From Liopterus haemorrhoidalis (lineage: Eukaryota > Arthropoda > Insecta > Coleoptera > Dytiscidae): DNA of 64,000 nucleotides. The notes below the pieces were generated by a model that saw nothing but the letters and a program-made list of their open reading frames with translations, was not told the DNA's origin and searched no databases. This document shows, piece after piece, positions 31,441 through 43,129 of the stretch; within the stretch, counting starts at the first letter, position 1; each line of letters begins with the position of its first letter. The stretch lies in contig OZ020611.1 in NCBI GenBank assembly GCA_963971575.1, forward strand, positions 208,361,324 to 208,425,323. Reading direction: 5' to 3'. The translations under genes were made by a program, and so were the position numbers.

Positions 31441-32059
31441 GTCCTACGAAATTTCAGATTGTTCTATAAAAATATATATTTCGTTAGACCTAGCCAAATT
31501 TATTCCAACCATTGCTACAAAACGACAATAATTTGATTAAAAATCTGTAAAGCATCTTTAAATATTGTACCTTTTAAAATGTGTTAAATTGTCTGTTAGT
31601 GTTTTAAAATCCGTTGAAACTTGCAACAGGTTTTATCAAAACTTGCGTAACATAAATACGGTATTAATATAGAATATATTGAAATGTACAGATTATTTTG
31701 CAATAAATGTTTTGATTGACATTGAAAACTATTTATTTACAGGTGTTCTATTATGTAGTTGATAGATAAAGTTATTTGTTACAACATAACTAATGCTTAG
31801 TTCTTTCCTATTTATATATATTTTAAATAAAAGCTAATGAGGTCGCCAGGGTCCTCTTGATTAAAAAACATAAGCATTTTCCAAATTATCTAATAGCTAT
31901 TCTTTTATTTTTCTATCATATCTGTTTCTTTAAATTTCATTTTGAATCTTGGATTTAGCAAAGAAGCCAAATACACACTTATTTTCCAAATATACTGAAA
32001 CATTTTCTCAACCGTCATGTTGATAAAATAAAGATAGTTTAAAACATGTGTGAGTCGCA

Positions 32060-32112
32060 GAAATATGTCGCGGGCTGCATGCGGTCCACGTATCGTAGTT
32101 TGGCCATCTCTG
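32060..32112. repeat. Likely hAT terminal fragment
   Basis: In reverse complement from 32112 it reads CAGAGATGGCCAAACTACGA followed by TACGTGGACCGCATGCAGCC, a typical hAT-type end. The opposite end was not located. Confidence 0.4.
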
Positions 32113-32219
32113 GTATATAGCAATAATTATGCAATCATACAAACCGTACAATCAGAGGTACTATACATGTATCACTAACCGGCATATACATTATAAATAT
32201 AATAATTACATATACATTA

Positions 32220-32291
32220 TAAATAATCGGTGGCTGATATGGCAATGCCGATTAATCGGTAATCGGATAATATGCTTATTGGTGCAACCCT
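32220..32291. repeat. Likely hAT MITE end with CGATTAATCGG words
   Basis: The reverse complement from 32291 begins TAGGGTTGCACCAATAAG and continues with CCGATTACCGATTAATCGGC. Other TAGGGTTG-ended hAT elements are at 32765 and 53727. No second terminus was seen. Confidence 0.45.
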
Positions 32292-32387
32292 AATTTGAAG
32301 CATTTCTTTGCCATATTAATTTGAAGTCAAAATTTGTTTAAAATTGATTCACACAAACTGATGTACCGATAATGAAATGGTCATCTT

Positions 32388-32610
32388 AGAGTCCTGATTT
32401 TTATCCATATGTGTATCTTTGGGGGAGCATTTGTACAGGCAAATTCGAGAACATGCAATTACAAACAGCGACCAATTGTTTTTATTGAACTAAAATTATT
32501 GAACAAATATAGAAAAACGCCCCTCTACAAATGTGTACTAATTTGGTAACTTTATTGCCAAGAAAATGTTTTACTTAGATTAAAACAAAGAACTACTCCA
32601 CTAAATATTG
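32388..32610 (+). pseudogene. Tc1-like transposase C-terminal fragment
   Basis: It reads SPDFYPYVYLWGS-type sequence (a decayed SPDLNPIENLW), then GKFENMQLQTATN, and after stops QMCTNLVTLLPRKCFT and a lysine-rich end. The closely similar fragment at 34335 (GKFANIKLQTTTN, ISASLVDTIPKRCSAVIKIK) shows they belong to one family. Only about the last 70 codons remain. Confidence 0.65.
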
Positions 32611-32764
32611 AATAATTATTTTAATTTTTGCATTTCAGTTTATGTTTTTAAGTTTCCATACGGTTTTGTTCACGATCTGTTGTACCGACAATTATTATTA
32701 CACTGATTAGAGCAGAAGTCAGTCGTTTGTTGTGCTCAATGCAGATTACAGAATATACACTGGT

Positions 32765-33903
32765 TAGGGTTGTACATCGAAGGCAAAACATCGATGTTTA
32801 ACATCGATGTTAACATCGGCGCTTACTATCGATGTTGAAAAAACATTGAAGGAAAAACATCGATGTATCGGAAACATCGATGTTTTATTAATTTAAAAAT
32901 AGCTATTTATTTATATTATATAGGTTTTATTTAATAATGTAAAGACAAAATACGAAAAAAGTAACATATAATACACAAAAAGCATTTATTATATTTTGAA
33001 ATAGAAATATTCCTTTTTAATAGTAATTAATTTCACATTAACATTATTATACCCAATATAATAATCCTAATTTGTACCTACAGTCTATTCCAAACAATTA
33101 GGCGGAAATAACCGCAATTTTCATTTTTGTAATTTGTCATTAGATATTTTTTTATATATTGAAGTTGACTTTTCCTGAATAAAATGATCAAAAGCTTCAA
33201 TCAATCGGTAAAAGTAACTAGAATTGAAAATCTAGTTCCGCCTAAACTAAAGGAACAGACCTTACTATTTTTACATTTCTAAAATGAAATATTGGATTTT
33301 ATTACAATACTAATATAGTAATCTTAATGTTAATTTTATATTATTTAATATAAAAATAACACTCTCATACACAATTATTTTTATACTTTTTTAAGTTGAA
33401 ATAAAGTCTGTTCCTTTGGTTTAGGCGGAACTAGATTTTCAATTCTAGTTACTTTTACCGATTAATTGAAGCTTTTGATCATTTTGTTCAGGAACAGCCA
33501 ACTTCAATGTATAAAAAAATAGCTAATGACAACTTACAAAAATCCAGGGATTGGAGGAATAACAACTGGGAAAGTGTCAACAAGACTCAAAAAGAAAGTG
33601 TGTTTGCGTCTTTGGTCGTTAGCATTGTTTGCAAAAATTAGAAGTATCTTCTTATTTTTTAAAACTAACACTATTAGTATTGTTATATCACAATAGATGG
33701 CGCTTATATTTTGTGTACTTTTAATAAAAATTAAATTTTTAAGATTCCAGCGCCTCTAGCGGTAGTTTCTGAATTTCAAAGTTTAAACATTGACATCGGT
33801 AGTAGACATCGATGTTTTATCGATACTATCGCCAGCTGACCATCGATGTTTTTAATACAAACATCGATGTTTTCGATACATCGATGTTTTTTTCCCATCC
33901 CTA
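32765..33903. mobile_element. Non-autonomous hAT element with CATCGATG subterminal repeats, copy 1
   Basis: The left end is TAGGGTTGTACATCGAAGGC. The right end in reverse complement is TAGGGATGGGAAAAAAACAT. A perfect 8-bp duplication ACACTGGT lies at 32757-32764 and 33904-33911. Both ends carry multiple copies of the palindrome ACATCGATGT (positions about 32789-32884 and 33800-33890). The middle has a pair of inverted arms of about 135 bp (33125-33260 and 33410-33540) with TTCCGCCTAAAC and GATCAAAAGCTTCAAT motifs. There is no coding frame. An inverted sister copy is at 52537-53727. Confidence 0.93.
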
Positions 33904-33949
33904 ACACTGGTAAACAAAAGAGGTAACTTCAATATATACAGCAATTATT

Positions 33950-34330
33950 ATTAATTTTTAAGAAAACAGAAAGGCAATTTTGCTTTTAAAACTGTTGATG
34001 GAGTGGGCCGAGACTGCTTCATCCCGGAGAGAATTCCAGATGTCGAATATGCGATTGGACAGGAAGTTTTCACGTTATTTAGTGCGGTATTTTTCATGCT
34101 TCAACTTTAAGTAGTTACCACGAAGACGTGGGTCAGCATTGAGATGAAATAATGGCGACATGTCTGTGAAGAATTTTCCTGTTGTTATTCGATACATCTG
34201 GATCACATCACCACGGGTTCTTCGATCTGTCAGTAGTGGGAGATCGAGTTTTTTGACGATCATTATATGGCAGGTGCTTTTAACTTCTCGGGAGTTTGGT
34301 AGCTCGTCTCTGAACTCCTTCTAACAACTG
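33950..34330 (-). pseudogene. CR1/Jockey-like ORF2 C-terminal fragment
   Basis: In the minus strand the segment reads, with one upstream shift, LEGVQRRATKLP, then SKNSISHY / KKLDLPLLTDRRTRGDVIQM and YRITTGKFF, then FHLNADPRLRGNYLKLKHEK, a stop, and NFLSNRIFDIWNSLRDEAVS and SINSFKSKI. The order VQRRATKL, RxxRGDxIQxYK, TRGHxxKL, FFxxRVxxxWNxLPxEVV, SxxxFKxxL is the standard ending of CR1/Jockey-type ORF2. It is an isolated 3' fragment with one stop and one shift. Confidence 0.75.
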
Positions 34331-34334
34331 GATG

Positions 34335-34590
34335 TCGCGTTGTAAATAAATTCCATCTCAGAATCCGGATCTTAATCCTTTTGAGTAACTTTGTAATTTG
34401 GAAGCATGTATTTATATAGGCAAATTTGCAAACATAAAATTACAAACAACGACCAACTTTTTAAAATTATTCAACAAGTATGGAGACACATCCCTCAACA
34501 AATAAGTGCCAGTTTGGTAGATACAATTCCAAAAAGATGTTCAGCTGTGATTAAAATAAAGGGTCACTACAAATTTTGAATAAATGTTTT
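34335..34590 (+). pseudogene. Tc1-like transposase C-terminal fragment
   Basis: QNPDLNPFE then a stop, then LEACIYIGKFANIKLQTTTN and, after a frameshift, VWRHIPQQISASLVDTIPKR and CSAVIKIKGHYKF before a stop. The motifs SPDLNPIE (with the DD34E Glu), IPxxxxxxLVxTMPxRCxAVIKxKG are the canonical Tc1 tail. It is a sibling of the 32388 fragment. Confidence 0.78.
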
Positions 34591-34619
34591 AATTCTTGAT
34601 TTTATTTAAGTACTACTTC

Positions 34620-35160
34620 CAGGTGACATCATTACACTTTGCATATATGTTTGCAATGTTAAGAACTTATTGACATTATAATTTTGTCGATAGCCGTTTT
34701 GACTGTCCTTATTATATCATCTACGTTTGATGATGATAATTTAGATTGTAACGACAGAAGGCTTTTAAAAAAAACTTGCAAAAGTGACAACTTTTTTGGG
34801 ATAGAGGGTGTACTCCATTTTCCTTATAATACACATGGGTCTCTATTTATGATTCTTATCAATCCGAAATAGCTAAAAGTTTGTTATTAAGTAAGTTAAA
34901 ATAGTTAAACAGTGATGTCATAGAATGAATGTATCAAAATAATTCGGAATAGTGTTACTTAATTGAGGCTACTAAAATAAACAAAAATTGAATGTAAACA
35001 TAAACATGTATTTTAAATAAAATCTTTTGAAACTAGAACTGTACGGTTGGCTTAATTTTAGGAATTTTAAATTATCAAATAATTAATGCAACAAAAAATA
35101 TGCACCAGTATAGTATGATAAACGAAAGTAGCAGCCTTATTTTCTAGACAATTTTGGAAG
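34620..35160. other. AT-rich interval, nothing recognised
   Basis: No coding or repeat signal was identified before the inverted array starts. Confidence 0.45.
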
Positions 35161-35169
35161 GATAAAAAT

Positions 35170-35750
35170 ATTTGACCTATGAAAAAAATATATGATCTAC
35201 AGAATAGTACCTATGAAAATAATAGTTCACCTATGTATTAAATAATTGATCTATAGTAATATTTACCGACCTATGAAAATAATTATCAACCTATGTAAAT
35301 ATTTAATAGATCTATGGAAATAATCATATACCTACTGATATAATTATTAATCTATAAAATTTGATCTATAAAATTAATACTTGACCTATAAGTACTCTTG
35401 CACTCTATCGCGAAGCGAGCTACCCATCTTCTAGTTTAATATCAAAACACTATCTTAGGTTAGGTTAGGTTAGTAAGGGTTTGGTTAGAAGAAGCCGAGC
35501 GAAGCGAGCTACTCATCTTCTAGTTTAATGACAAAACACTATCTTAGGTTAGGTTAGGTTAGTAAGCAGATGTCACTACTGTCTATAGGTAGTTTAGTAT
35601 AGATCAATTGATAATTTTCTATAGGTCAACTATTAATTTACTATAGATCATTTTTTAATTATCTATAGGTAAATGCTTGATTTTTCTATAGGTAAAAATA
35701 TAAAATTTCATAGGTAATATTTGAATTATTAATAGATCATAAAATTAGGA
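35170..35750. repeat. Inverted arrays of a 20-22 bp motif flanking TTAGG-bearing duplication
   Basis: Left array 35173-35395: about 12 degenerate units of GAYCTATRRAAATAATNNTT on the plus strand. Right array 35583-35745: about 8 units of the same motif on the minus strand. Both point inwards. The centre (35410-35566) holds two 68-bp direct copies (GCGAAGCGAGCTAC ... AGTAAG, 89 bp apart), each ending in TTAGGTTAGGTTAGGTTAG. There is no coding frame. A foldback-type mobile element is the best guess; no target duplication was found. Confidence 0.85.
35410..35566 (+). repeat. 68-bp direct duplication with short TTAGG runs
   Basis: Copies 35410-35477 and 35499-35566 differ at only about three positions. 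Each contains GCGAAGCGAGCTAC, CATCTTCTAGTTTAAT, CAAAACACTATC and three and four-fifths TTAGG units (35455-35473 and 35544-35562). Confidence 0.92.
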
Positions 35751-36409
35751 TCCATTTTTGAATTTGGATATTTTTATTCAAATTGATCTATTAATAGTTT
35801 CAAACATTTTTGCTTAGTAATTTATGTAGTAATTGTTTTGTGCTCTACCTTATTTTATAGTTTCTAAGCCAATTAATTTAATTGATATAAAATCTTGATA
35901 TAAAGTAGCACAAACGTGTTTACATATAAGCAATAATTTTAAATTATTATTATTGCGTGAGATATTGATAAAGTGCCCCACAGCACTCCTATTCTATTAA
36001 ACAAATACTAATAAACATGTTTAATCTTAAATTGAACATTATTCTATAAAAAAACGAACAATAGGCATTTACTCTTATTAAAAATTTTATCTTTTAATTT
36101 TATAAAGAGTAATATTATTTAAAAATTATGTAATAATACAAAAATCTTATAATCTAATTAATACTCCTAATAAAGAAATAATCATTTATTGCTATATTGA
36201 AAACTACTATCTAGACCAGTGTTTTTGAAGCTTTTTTCCATCGTCCAGAATTTCACGGCACATCCCGAATTTTTGTCCTCTATAGAGGCGTCCCTAAGGG
36301 GCCTCTTCAAATGGTTCAAATTCTTGTTGAACTATTCGCTTTCTCATCAATGTATATTATTAAGAATTATTTCAGATTTTTAGATCAACCCCTCTGGGAA
36401 ATAGGGTGC

Positions 36410-36760
36410 GACACAAATTTTTTTTTGACAGTTTTTGACGAAAATTCTCTAAAAAATATGATTTTTGAAAAATAAAAATTTGTTTATCCACTCATTAAAA
36501 GGTTTATTTATTGACACCCCACTCAAATTTTTTAAAAAATATTAAATTTTTCCTTGAATACATACATATTTATATTTATTCCGCGATGGGTTTTTTGAGC
36601 ACTCATAGTTTTCATATACGTGAGTAAAAGGTTTAAAATCATGCCAAATTTCAACTTTCTAGGTCTAGCCGTTTGTTTACAATTTGTACCAAACAGATAC
36701 ATGGGTGACGTTATAAGAGTTTTTTGGTCATACCTTATTTTGTTGTGTGATGTACTAGTA
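36410..36760 (+). repeat. Dispersed repeat with AAATTTCAACTTTCTAGG / TACCAAACAG core, copy 1
   Basis: Blocks GGGTGCGACACAAATTTTT, GCCAAATTTCAACTTTCTAG, TAGCCGTTTG, TACCAAACAGATACATGGGT and GAGTTTTTTGGTCATACC appear in the same order as in copies at 50784 and 58140 (and partly at 49600). All copies are on the plus strand. It is non-coding; no ends were defined. Confidence 0.7.
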
Positions 36761-36789
36761 AAAAAAAAAGTTTGTTTTGGAATGTTTCT

Positions 36790-37630
36790 CGGTTTTTTGG
36801 GTTAGGCCCCATTTTTGAAGATCGATGTCCAGAGACTGGCTGATTAAGAGTTGATTACTCTAGTCTTCAAGGTGTTTTTTTTTCGTCGAATCGGCCGTCT
36901 AGTCGCAAGTCTTCTGTAGCCTGCCTTTACAAATGAAAATTTATGTACCCAAATTATTTCAAGTCAATATTTTGTATTTATTAAACACAGGGGCTTTATG
37001 ATTAGCTTAGACTCTAAGCCTTAGAGCTTTAACAAGGTTTCTTAAACATGCTTAATATATCCTGATAATTGTATTACATTATGTTATACAATTTATATAA
37101 ATTATTTAATTTGTGTAAGTAGAACTTGTGAATAAAAGTGTTAACTTTTTTAAAGAAATATTCAAGAAATTGAGGTTAGTTACTCCCAGAGTTCAACAAT
37201 ACAATAAGTTTTATATATTTCGTAGTATTATACAATAGTAAATTAAAATTATTCCAATGAATTATTTATATTAAATAAAAAACATTTTTTCTAGTGTTGC
37301 GTCTGAATATGTTCTGAATGTTATAATTCAACGAATGATAAAAATCTGCGGATTTTAAATATTTTACATTTGTTGTTAATTAAATAATTTTTATTAAGAA
37401 AGTATTCATAAGCCAGCATGATTGTTCGACCATTATTATTAGATCGTTAGGCACTGTGAGTTTGTATTAATTTTTATCTGACTACACAAAATCTCTATCT
37501 AGTTTTATTAAGCGTCTTGAATTCCTGACAGTTGATTACATCATTTTTGGTGGTGTCTCCCTAAAGGCCGAGCTATGTTCATTTTCCTTCGCAGAGTGTC
37601 TTTAGTCTTTACTATTCTGGCCTCTTTAAA
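36790..37630. other. AT-rich interval, nothing recognised
   Basis: No coding or repeat signal was identified. Confidence 0.45.
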
Positions 37631-37634
37631 CTTG

Positions 37635-37705
37635 AGGGCAAATAGCCATCGTTGCTGGGCGCCAAAAATTTTAACTAACTAAATAACTCTTTCAACCAGA
37701 TCACA
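37635..37705 (+). repeat. 3' end of the retrotransposon family seen at 54678
   Basis: GCAAATAGCC.TCGTTGCTG.GCGCCAAAAATTTTAACTAACTAA matches, in reverse orientation, the outer 3' end of the insertion at 54678-54735. It is a short plus-strand 3' tail of that family with its (AACT)n end. Confidence 0.7.
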
Positions 37706-37709
37706 TGTC

Positions 37710-39160
37710 TTAAGTCCAGTTCTACACTATACTTTTTTCAATATTATCCAACTCTGACGTCATTTCAACTTTTGATACTACAGAATATAGTGAGGGGAAA
37801 ATAAGAGACAGCGATACCTTCCATCTCTTATTACTTTGTCATTACGGCCAACTTAAAAAATTCTAGGTTCAGGTGACAGACAACAGTTTGATTATCGAAC
37901 CAATTCTAGTAACCAATTTATAAATATTGTTTGATTGTGTTAAGTTTATATTTAATTATATGTTGGAAATAAACTTCTTATCAACTTAATGAACTTCTAA
38001 AAGTTATAAACAAAAACTAAAAAGTTGGTAGTTGGTACGACTATGAAGTATACAACTGTCACCCAAAAATTTGACCGGAGGTAGTTTTGAAAATAGTGTA
38101 GTTTTTAGTGTAGTATCGAAAGTTGGAAGGAAGTATTGTGTTTTACATGATAATTTTTACGTCAGTACTACGCTAAAAATCTGTAGTGCTTCGCAAAAAA
38201 GTATTAGAACGGACTTTAAGCTATATCTACACTTGTGCGCTTTCGTCTTCAACTTCGCTTTCAACTGTTGTTCCGCTTTTCATCACCACGTTGTCTTGGA
38301 CATGCCTTAAGGCGCCTACAAACGGTGTGGTACGTAACGACCAATGTTTACATTTGTCTAAATTCTCGTATCGTGTATACGGGTAACACATCACAAGTCA
38401 CAGCCAATGTACGTTAGGCTTGGTGTTGGCCGACGTTCCCTTCCGATGCGGTATTCTAATCAGAAGTCAAAGGGGTTTGACCAATGTTGGTGTAGACTTG
38501 CATACGCATGTCACTACCGTACACAGGACGCGCACACACTTGCCATCACATCAGTCGAGACTGTTGTGCTCAAAAGGAAGGTTATAACCATTTTTGCTTA
38601 ATTATGAAGTTTACTTAAAGCTAAAAGTAATTTTTTAAATTTTTAAACTAATTTAAATATTAAAAGCAAGATCGAAGCTGCGATCATAACCTCACTTTCC
38701 TTATCAGATGCCATTTTACTAACGTTGGGCCATGTTCGCTATTTTTGCACTTGCTGACGCTTGCAAACGCTGACGCTTAATTGACACATCATCTGGATGA
38801 TACGCATATACAAATGTCCACCAATACTAAATGTTACTTCCAACGTTGGTACCAACGGTGGCCAACATTATACACATCGTTTATGTGCATTTAGATTGAA
38901 TGTGTAGGACGCATGCTTTCAACTGTCTACACTTGCGCGGCTCCTCAGTAGTTATTCAATTTTAGACAAGTGTCGACATGAAGTTACAATGGATATAACT
39001 GATTCTGCTATGTTAGCGGATATAAGTGCTGCAATTTAGGTGCTAAAATCGCTACTTTTTCACATCTTTCACAGTTATGCCATAATTCGTGACCAAATCA
39101 GTTTAAGTATCGTTTATCTCCATTTTGTTTGTAGAATCTTTGTTTGTAATGTTCCATAAG
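37710..39160. other. Interval without recognised gene
   Basis: Contains a stretch of more balanced composition (38060-38960) with words such as CTACACTTGYGCG repeated (38225 and 38930) and CCAACGTTGGTACCAACG (38851). Short frames here have no recognisable domain. It may be a decayed mobile element. Confidence 0.35.
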
Positions 39161-39161
39161 A

Positions 39162-40185
39162 CAGTGTTTCTCAACATTTTCTGGCCTGGGACCCCCCGAA
39201 ATTATGTGAATATTGTCTGCGGCCCCCCTATACTATGGTGTATCAAGATAATGGGAACACGATTTTTTTCGAAAAAGCGACGTGTGAACAAGGTGGGAAA
39301 ATTTTTGAACTAAAATTTATCCACAAAATTGAACTGTAGTATTGAAATTTTCCAGGAAAACCCGGAAGTACAGGATATCAAGGACAATTTCGAATTTTTA
39401 AATGGGAACGTATGTCATATTGGATATCTTTGGATAGAGCTTTTCAACAACTTTTACTGAAACATTCTTTTAATATCTTTTACGGTTGACAAAAAACTGT
39501 GATATTTTTAAATGACGATTATATTCCCTATAACGACTTGAAAGTAAAGTATTTTTATTTACGAGTGTGCAAAGTGTCTTCCATTTTAATTTAGACACAT
39601 TCGCATCCTTACTCTTGAGATATCTGTAGCTCGGAGAGCAATTAAAAAAATATATAATAAAAAATATTGCACTTTCAAGTCGTACCTACTTCAAAGTACA
39701 ACTTGAAAATACTTGAAGTACCTCCAACGCGAACCATTGTCAGAGAATCCCATCAACCGACACATACAATTTATTTTACCTTGATATAGTCTACTTATAG
39801 TCTGTTTATTTGATTAAAGCGGAACTATATTTTCAAATCTAGTAATTTTTATCAATTAAATGAAACTTTTGATCATTTTGTTTAGTAAAATCCAATTTAC
39901 TCATTATAAAGTTAGCTAGTGACAACTTAACCGTTTGAAATAGTCTGTAGTTTAAATTAGTTGTCAAAATAAGTAAATTATGTTTAAAAATAAATAGAAT
40001 ATTTATTTTATTTATGTTATGAAAGGTATAATTTTATGAATATAAATGTAAGATATTTATAAATATGGATCAAATTTATATCTTGCAAGATTGAGTGAAT
40101 TTTTATTATATTTTCATGTTTCGATCTTGTATGACTTCGCGGCCCCCCGACGAAGTATTCACGGCCCCCCGGTTGAGAAACACTG
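39162..40185. mobile_element. Non-autonomous hAT element, 1024 bp
   Basis: CAGTGTTTCTCAACATTTTC at 39162 and, in reverse complement from 40185, CAGTGTTTCTCAACCGGGGG. A perfect 8-bp duplication CCATAAGA lies at 39154-39161 and 40186-40193. G/C-rich GGGGGGCC blocks follow both ends. A decayed MITE of the AGTCTRTTCC / AAAGCGGAAC type lies inside at about 39794-39950. No transposase. Confidence 0.93.
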
Positions 40186-40199
40186 CCATAAGACACAAT

Positions 40200-40570
40200 G
40201 TAACCTATGATCAATACCGTAATGAGAGTTTTAAGCGTTGGTTGCAAAACTAACATGCGCCTTCCCGAATTTTTGGCATTAAAAAAAAAAAAAAAAGAAA
40301 GAAGCCGGGTCGCAAGTGGTGACAAAAAGGAAGGAAGACGGAATGAATAAAAACAAACAAAAAGAAAAAAAAAAAAAAAACGGACCGTAGTAAAAAAAAA
40401 AACCTAAAAATTTTGCACAATTACGCCGGTGGTTAGCGCCACTTCCGCCACGTCATAGTTACGGGGCTACCTCTAATTTTCAATAAAGGTCAACGTTTGT
40501 TCTGACGACATAGTGAACAGTAAATACAAGCATAAAACAACAAAAGCAGAACAAAATTTTCGTAAAAAAA
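40200..40570. other. Interval with poly(A)/poly(T) tracts, no gene
   Basis: A-rich runs at 40280, 40365 and 40392 could be retrotransposon tails, but no adjoining body was recognised. Confidence 0.4.
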
Positions 40571-40574
40571 TGTT

Positions 40575-41105
40575 GTGCAGAATGTTGAACAAAAATCCAC
40601 TACAGGTGGAAGATCCAGATCCAGTGCATCGTCTTGTACGAAACATCTGGTGCAACATCACAATCTGAATGCTCAGAATGTGAAGGTAGAGCTGTTTTGG
40701 ACACCGACACGCATTGGTATTAAAGCTAATGAAGAGGCTGATTTAACTGCAAAAGCCGCCTCCCACAGATCTATGATTGATGCGAGTTTCACTTTTCCAT
40801 ACGACGCAGAGTCATCTGAAACATCTGGTATTAGTTAAATGGCAACATGATTGGAACAGCATCAAAATGTAAAGTTGAGGCAGATTAAGAGAGAAGTTAA
40901 ACCATGGCGTTCTTCCGGTAGGATTAATCGCAGGGAGGAAACTACCATCACACGTCTTCGTATAGCCCACTGTTGATGGACCCAAGGACATCTCCTTCGA
41001 GGTGAAGAGTGTCCTATTTGCGAGACGTCTAACACAGATTTGTTTGTGTTCGACAGGTTGATACTCTTCCTGAGGGAATCGAACTTATTGTTTTATGTTT
41101 AAAAT
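40575..41105 (+). pseudogene. Degenerate RNase H / C-terminal fragment of the 54678 retrotransposon family
   Basis: The frame at 40590-40838 has SASSCTKHLVQHHNLNAQNV then ELFWTPTRIGIKANEEADLT and AKAASHRSMIDASFTFPYDA. This aligns with LHNLNAQNVRVELFWIPGHV and GNEAADAAAKAASYRPMIDV at 54984-55895. The RNase H His of PGHVG is changed to TRIG. Further decayed pieces follow: WQHDW, NRREETTITRLRI, then GHLLRGEECPICET near 40980-41030, and a final LILFLRESNLLFYV-like end at 41060-41100. Several shifts and stops are present. Confidence 0.75.
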
Positions 41106-41510
41106 TTTGGACATGTTTCATGTTTCATCAGATGCATGCATCATGTCAATGCATTGACGCATGTAAAAGTGCACTAGTAAACAAAATATTACTTTATGCC
41201 TTGATGAATGTCTGTTGGGTAAAAGTTGTCCAAACGGTTGAACCGATTGAGTTGAAATTGGTCATGAATATATACAGTCCTTTGCCTTCGACACACATAT
41301 AGGAAAATTACCGAAAGATAGAAACATAATTTGAAAAAAAAAAAAATTATTTTTCGAAAAAAAAAAGGTTTTTAATTTTTTTTTAATGGTACTAATACAT
41401 GCCAAAAAAATATTTTCCCCACTCTATTTCCAACAGAGGTTGCAAATATGAACCGAAATAGTACCCGTAAATGGAAACTTTGAAGAATCATCCACTGCAA
41501 TAAACTAGAC

Positions 41511-41550
41511 GGAAAATAATTATCATTCCCAAGAATGATAATTATTTTTC
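41511..41550. repeat. Near-perfect 17-bp palindrome
   Basis: GAAAATAATTATCATTC (41512-41528) and GAATGATAATTATTTTTC (41533-41550) are inverted, with a 4-base spacer and one extra T. It may be a remnant of a MITE end pair; no function is claimed. Confidence 0.6.
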
Positions 41551-41559
41551 GGGAGAACT

Positions 41560-42600
41560 ATTAAAGTTCTCTCGTAATAAGTTCTTTAAGAAATTCTGTT
41601 TATAAACTATGACATATTTATTATTTCCTTATTTGCAATATGATTTCAGTAGTCAATAACAATATATTATAATATAATCAAATTATGTACACAATATATA
41701 AATGCATTTTTCAACAATGTTTTTATATAGGAAATATTCTTATCTACAGTACATTTTTCAAATTTTTACATGCTAATACCCCTTGTTAGAATCAGATAAT
41801 GTGAATAAATCATAAAAATTGTTGTTCTCAGAAGGAAGATAGGTTTTTTGCACATATTGTAACAAGGTGGTAGCGCATAAAACAATGGTATTCGTTAAAA
41901 AGTTCTCATACTTTACTGCATTTCATATAAAAGGCAAAATGCACTTGATTATAGTTTTTGCTGTTGTATTATACACTAGCTTCATCTAATGTTTATAAAT
42001 TTGGTTTCATTATTACTTAATCAGAGGTTGAGAAAGATAAAAAGAGTATCAGATCAATTCTGTAAAAAGTTAGTATAATAGTTACTGTGTAGTAACGTTA
42101 CTACAAGATAACTTTTATAGTGACGTTCATAGTAACTTTAACATTTTTCGTATCCATGAAAATGCAAGTGGTGTTGCCAAATGCTGTAAAAGTTTCCAAT
42201 TTTATGTTTATTTGTTCTAAATTCATTGAAACTAAATGGAAAAAAGATCGGAAACCTGTAAAACTTACAAAAATTAGGTAAAACGGTATAAATATGAATA
42301 ACCATTTGTAGAATACTGTATCTTCACAGATAAGTGCATTTTACAGTCGGCAACGTCGCCAAAGCATTTTTTTTTTAATACGTATTTTTTATTGCATGTT
42401 CGCCAAAAATCTTTTGTCTCCCACCCTATCTAAAAATCTGAAAAAAATCTCCATAATCAACATTAATGGGAACCGGAGTAGTTAACAGACATTTTTGATT
42501 AGATTAGTTTTTCGAAAAATATCGATTTTTTTGTGGCGTTAAAAAAAATATTTTTTTAAAATTTATTGTCTGGTATAAGAAAAGCTCTTAAGACGTAAAT
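41560..42600. other. AT-rich interval, nothing recognised
   Basis: No coding or repeat signal was identified. Confidence 0.45.
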
Positions 42601-42614
42601 TTTGGAACGAAAGG

Positions 42615-43121
42615 TAGTTTTTAAAATTCGTTAATAAATCCGCTGAAAAGTTTCGTCAGCTGTAATGATGTATACGGATTTTGCAGTGCCTAGGTTGGTA
42701 GATTTTTTTAGCATTCCCTTACACCAATCAACACGAGCTTTTTTATGAGCTTCGGTCAAATTATTTTCAATTATTTTGCGCACAGCATCGATGTTTTTTG
42801 AATCACAACTGATTTTGATCGACCTTCACGAAATTCATCATTGACTGACGCATGACCCCGAAAACTTTTCTGATGATGCTTCATTACCAAAAGTTGAACG
42901 AAACGAATCTATGCATTGTTGTTGAATTTGGCCTTTACTAAAATTGTAAAAAAATCATCCAACGAAAACCTACACGACTAATATCCATTTTTTCATAAAC
43001 TTGTTTTTTTTTAAACGCTCACTGCCAACAAATTACTCGGTCAAATGTCAAATTTTACGAATATAGTAATGACACATTTCAATATTGCGATCTAGTGGTC
43101 GTTCATAAAAGGTAACTCTCG
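42615..43121 (-). pseudogene. Mariner 5'-half fragment, sibling of the 2086 relic
   Basis: On the minus strand the terminus TACGAGAGTTACCTTTTATG (from 43123, inside a TA) matches the TACGAGGGCTACCTTTTAAT end at 3080. The gene start MDISRVGFRWMIFLQF at 42993 leads, after a TAG, to KGQIQQQCIDSFRSTFGNEA and then shifted pieces (HASVNDEFREGRSKSVV, LCAKIIENNLTEAH) and IHHYSxDETF-like sequence near the first catalytic Asp, where it stops. This supplies the N-terminal end that the 2086 copy lacks. Confidence 0.75.
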
Positions 43122-43129
43122 TATTTCGT

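Noticed and set aside
35455..35562. A telomere or large interstitial telomeric tract
   Set aside because: Each TTAGG run is only 19 bases and sits in a duplicated 68-bp unit; too short to be a chromosome end.
38071..38601. Overlapping frames of 60-79 codons at 38.1-38.6 kb
   Set aside because: No recognisable domain, several frames overlap on the same strand, and no splice or start context supports one.
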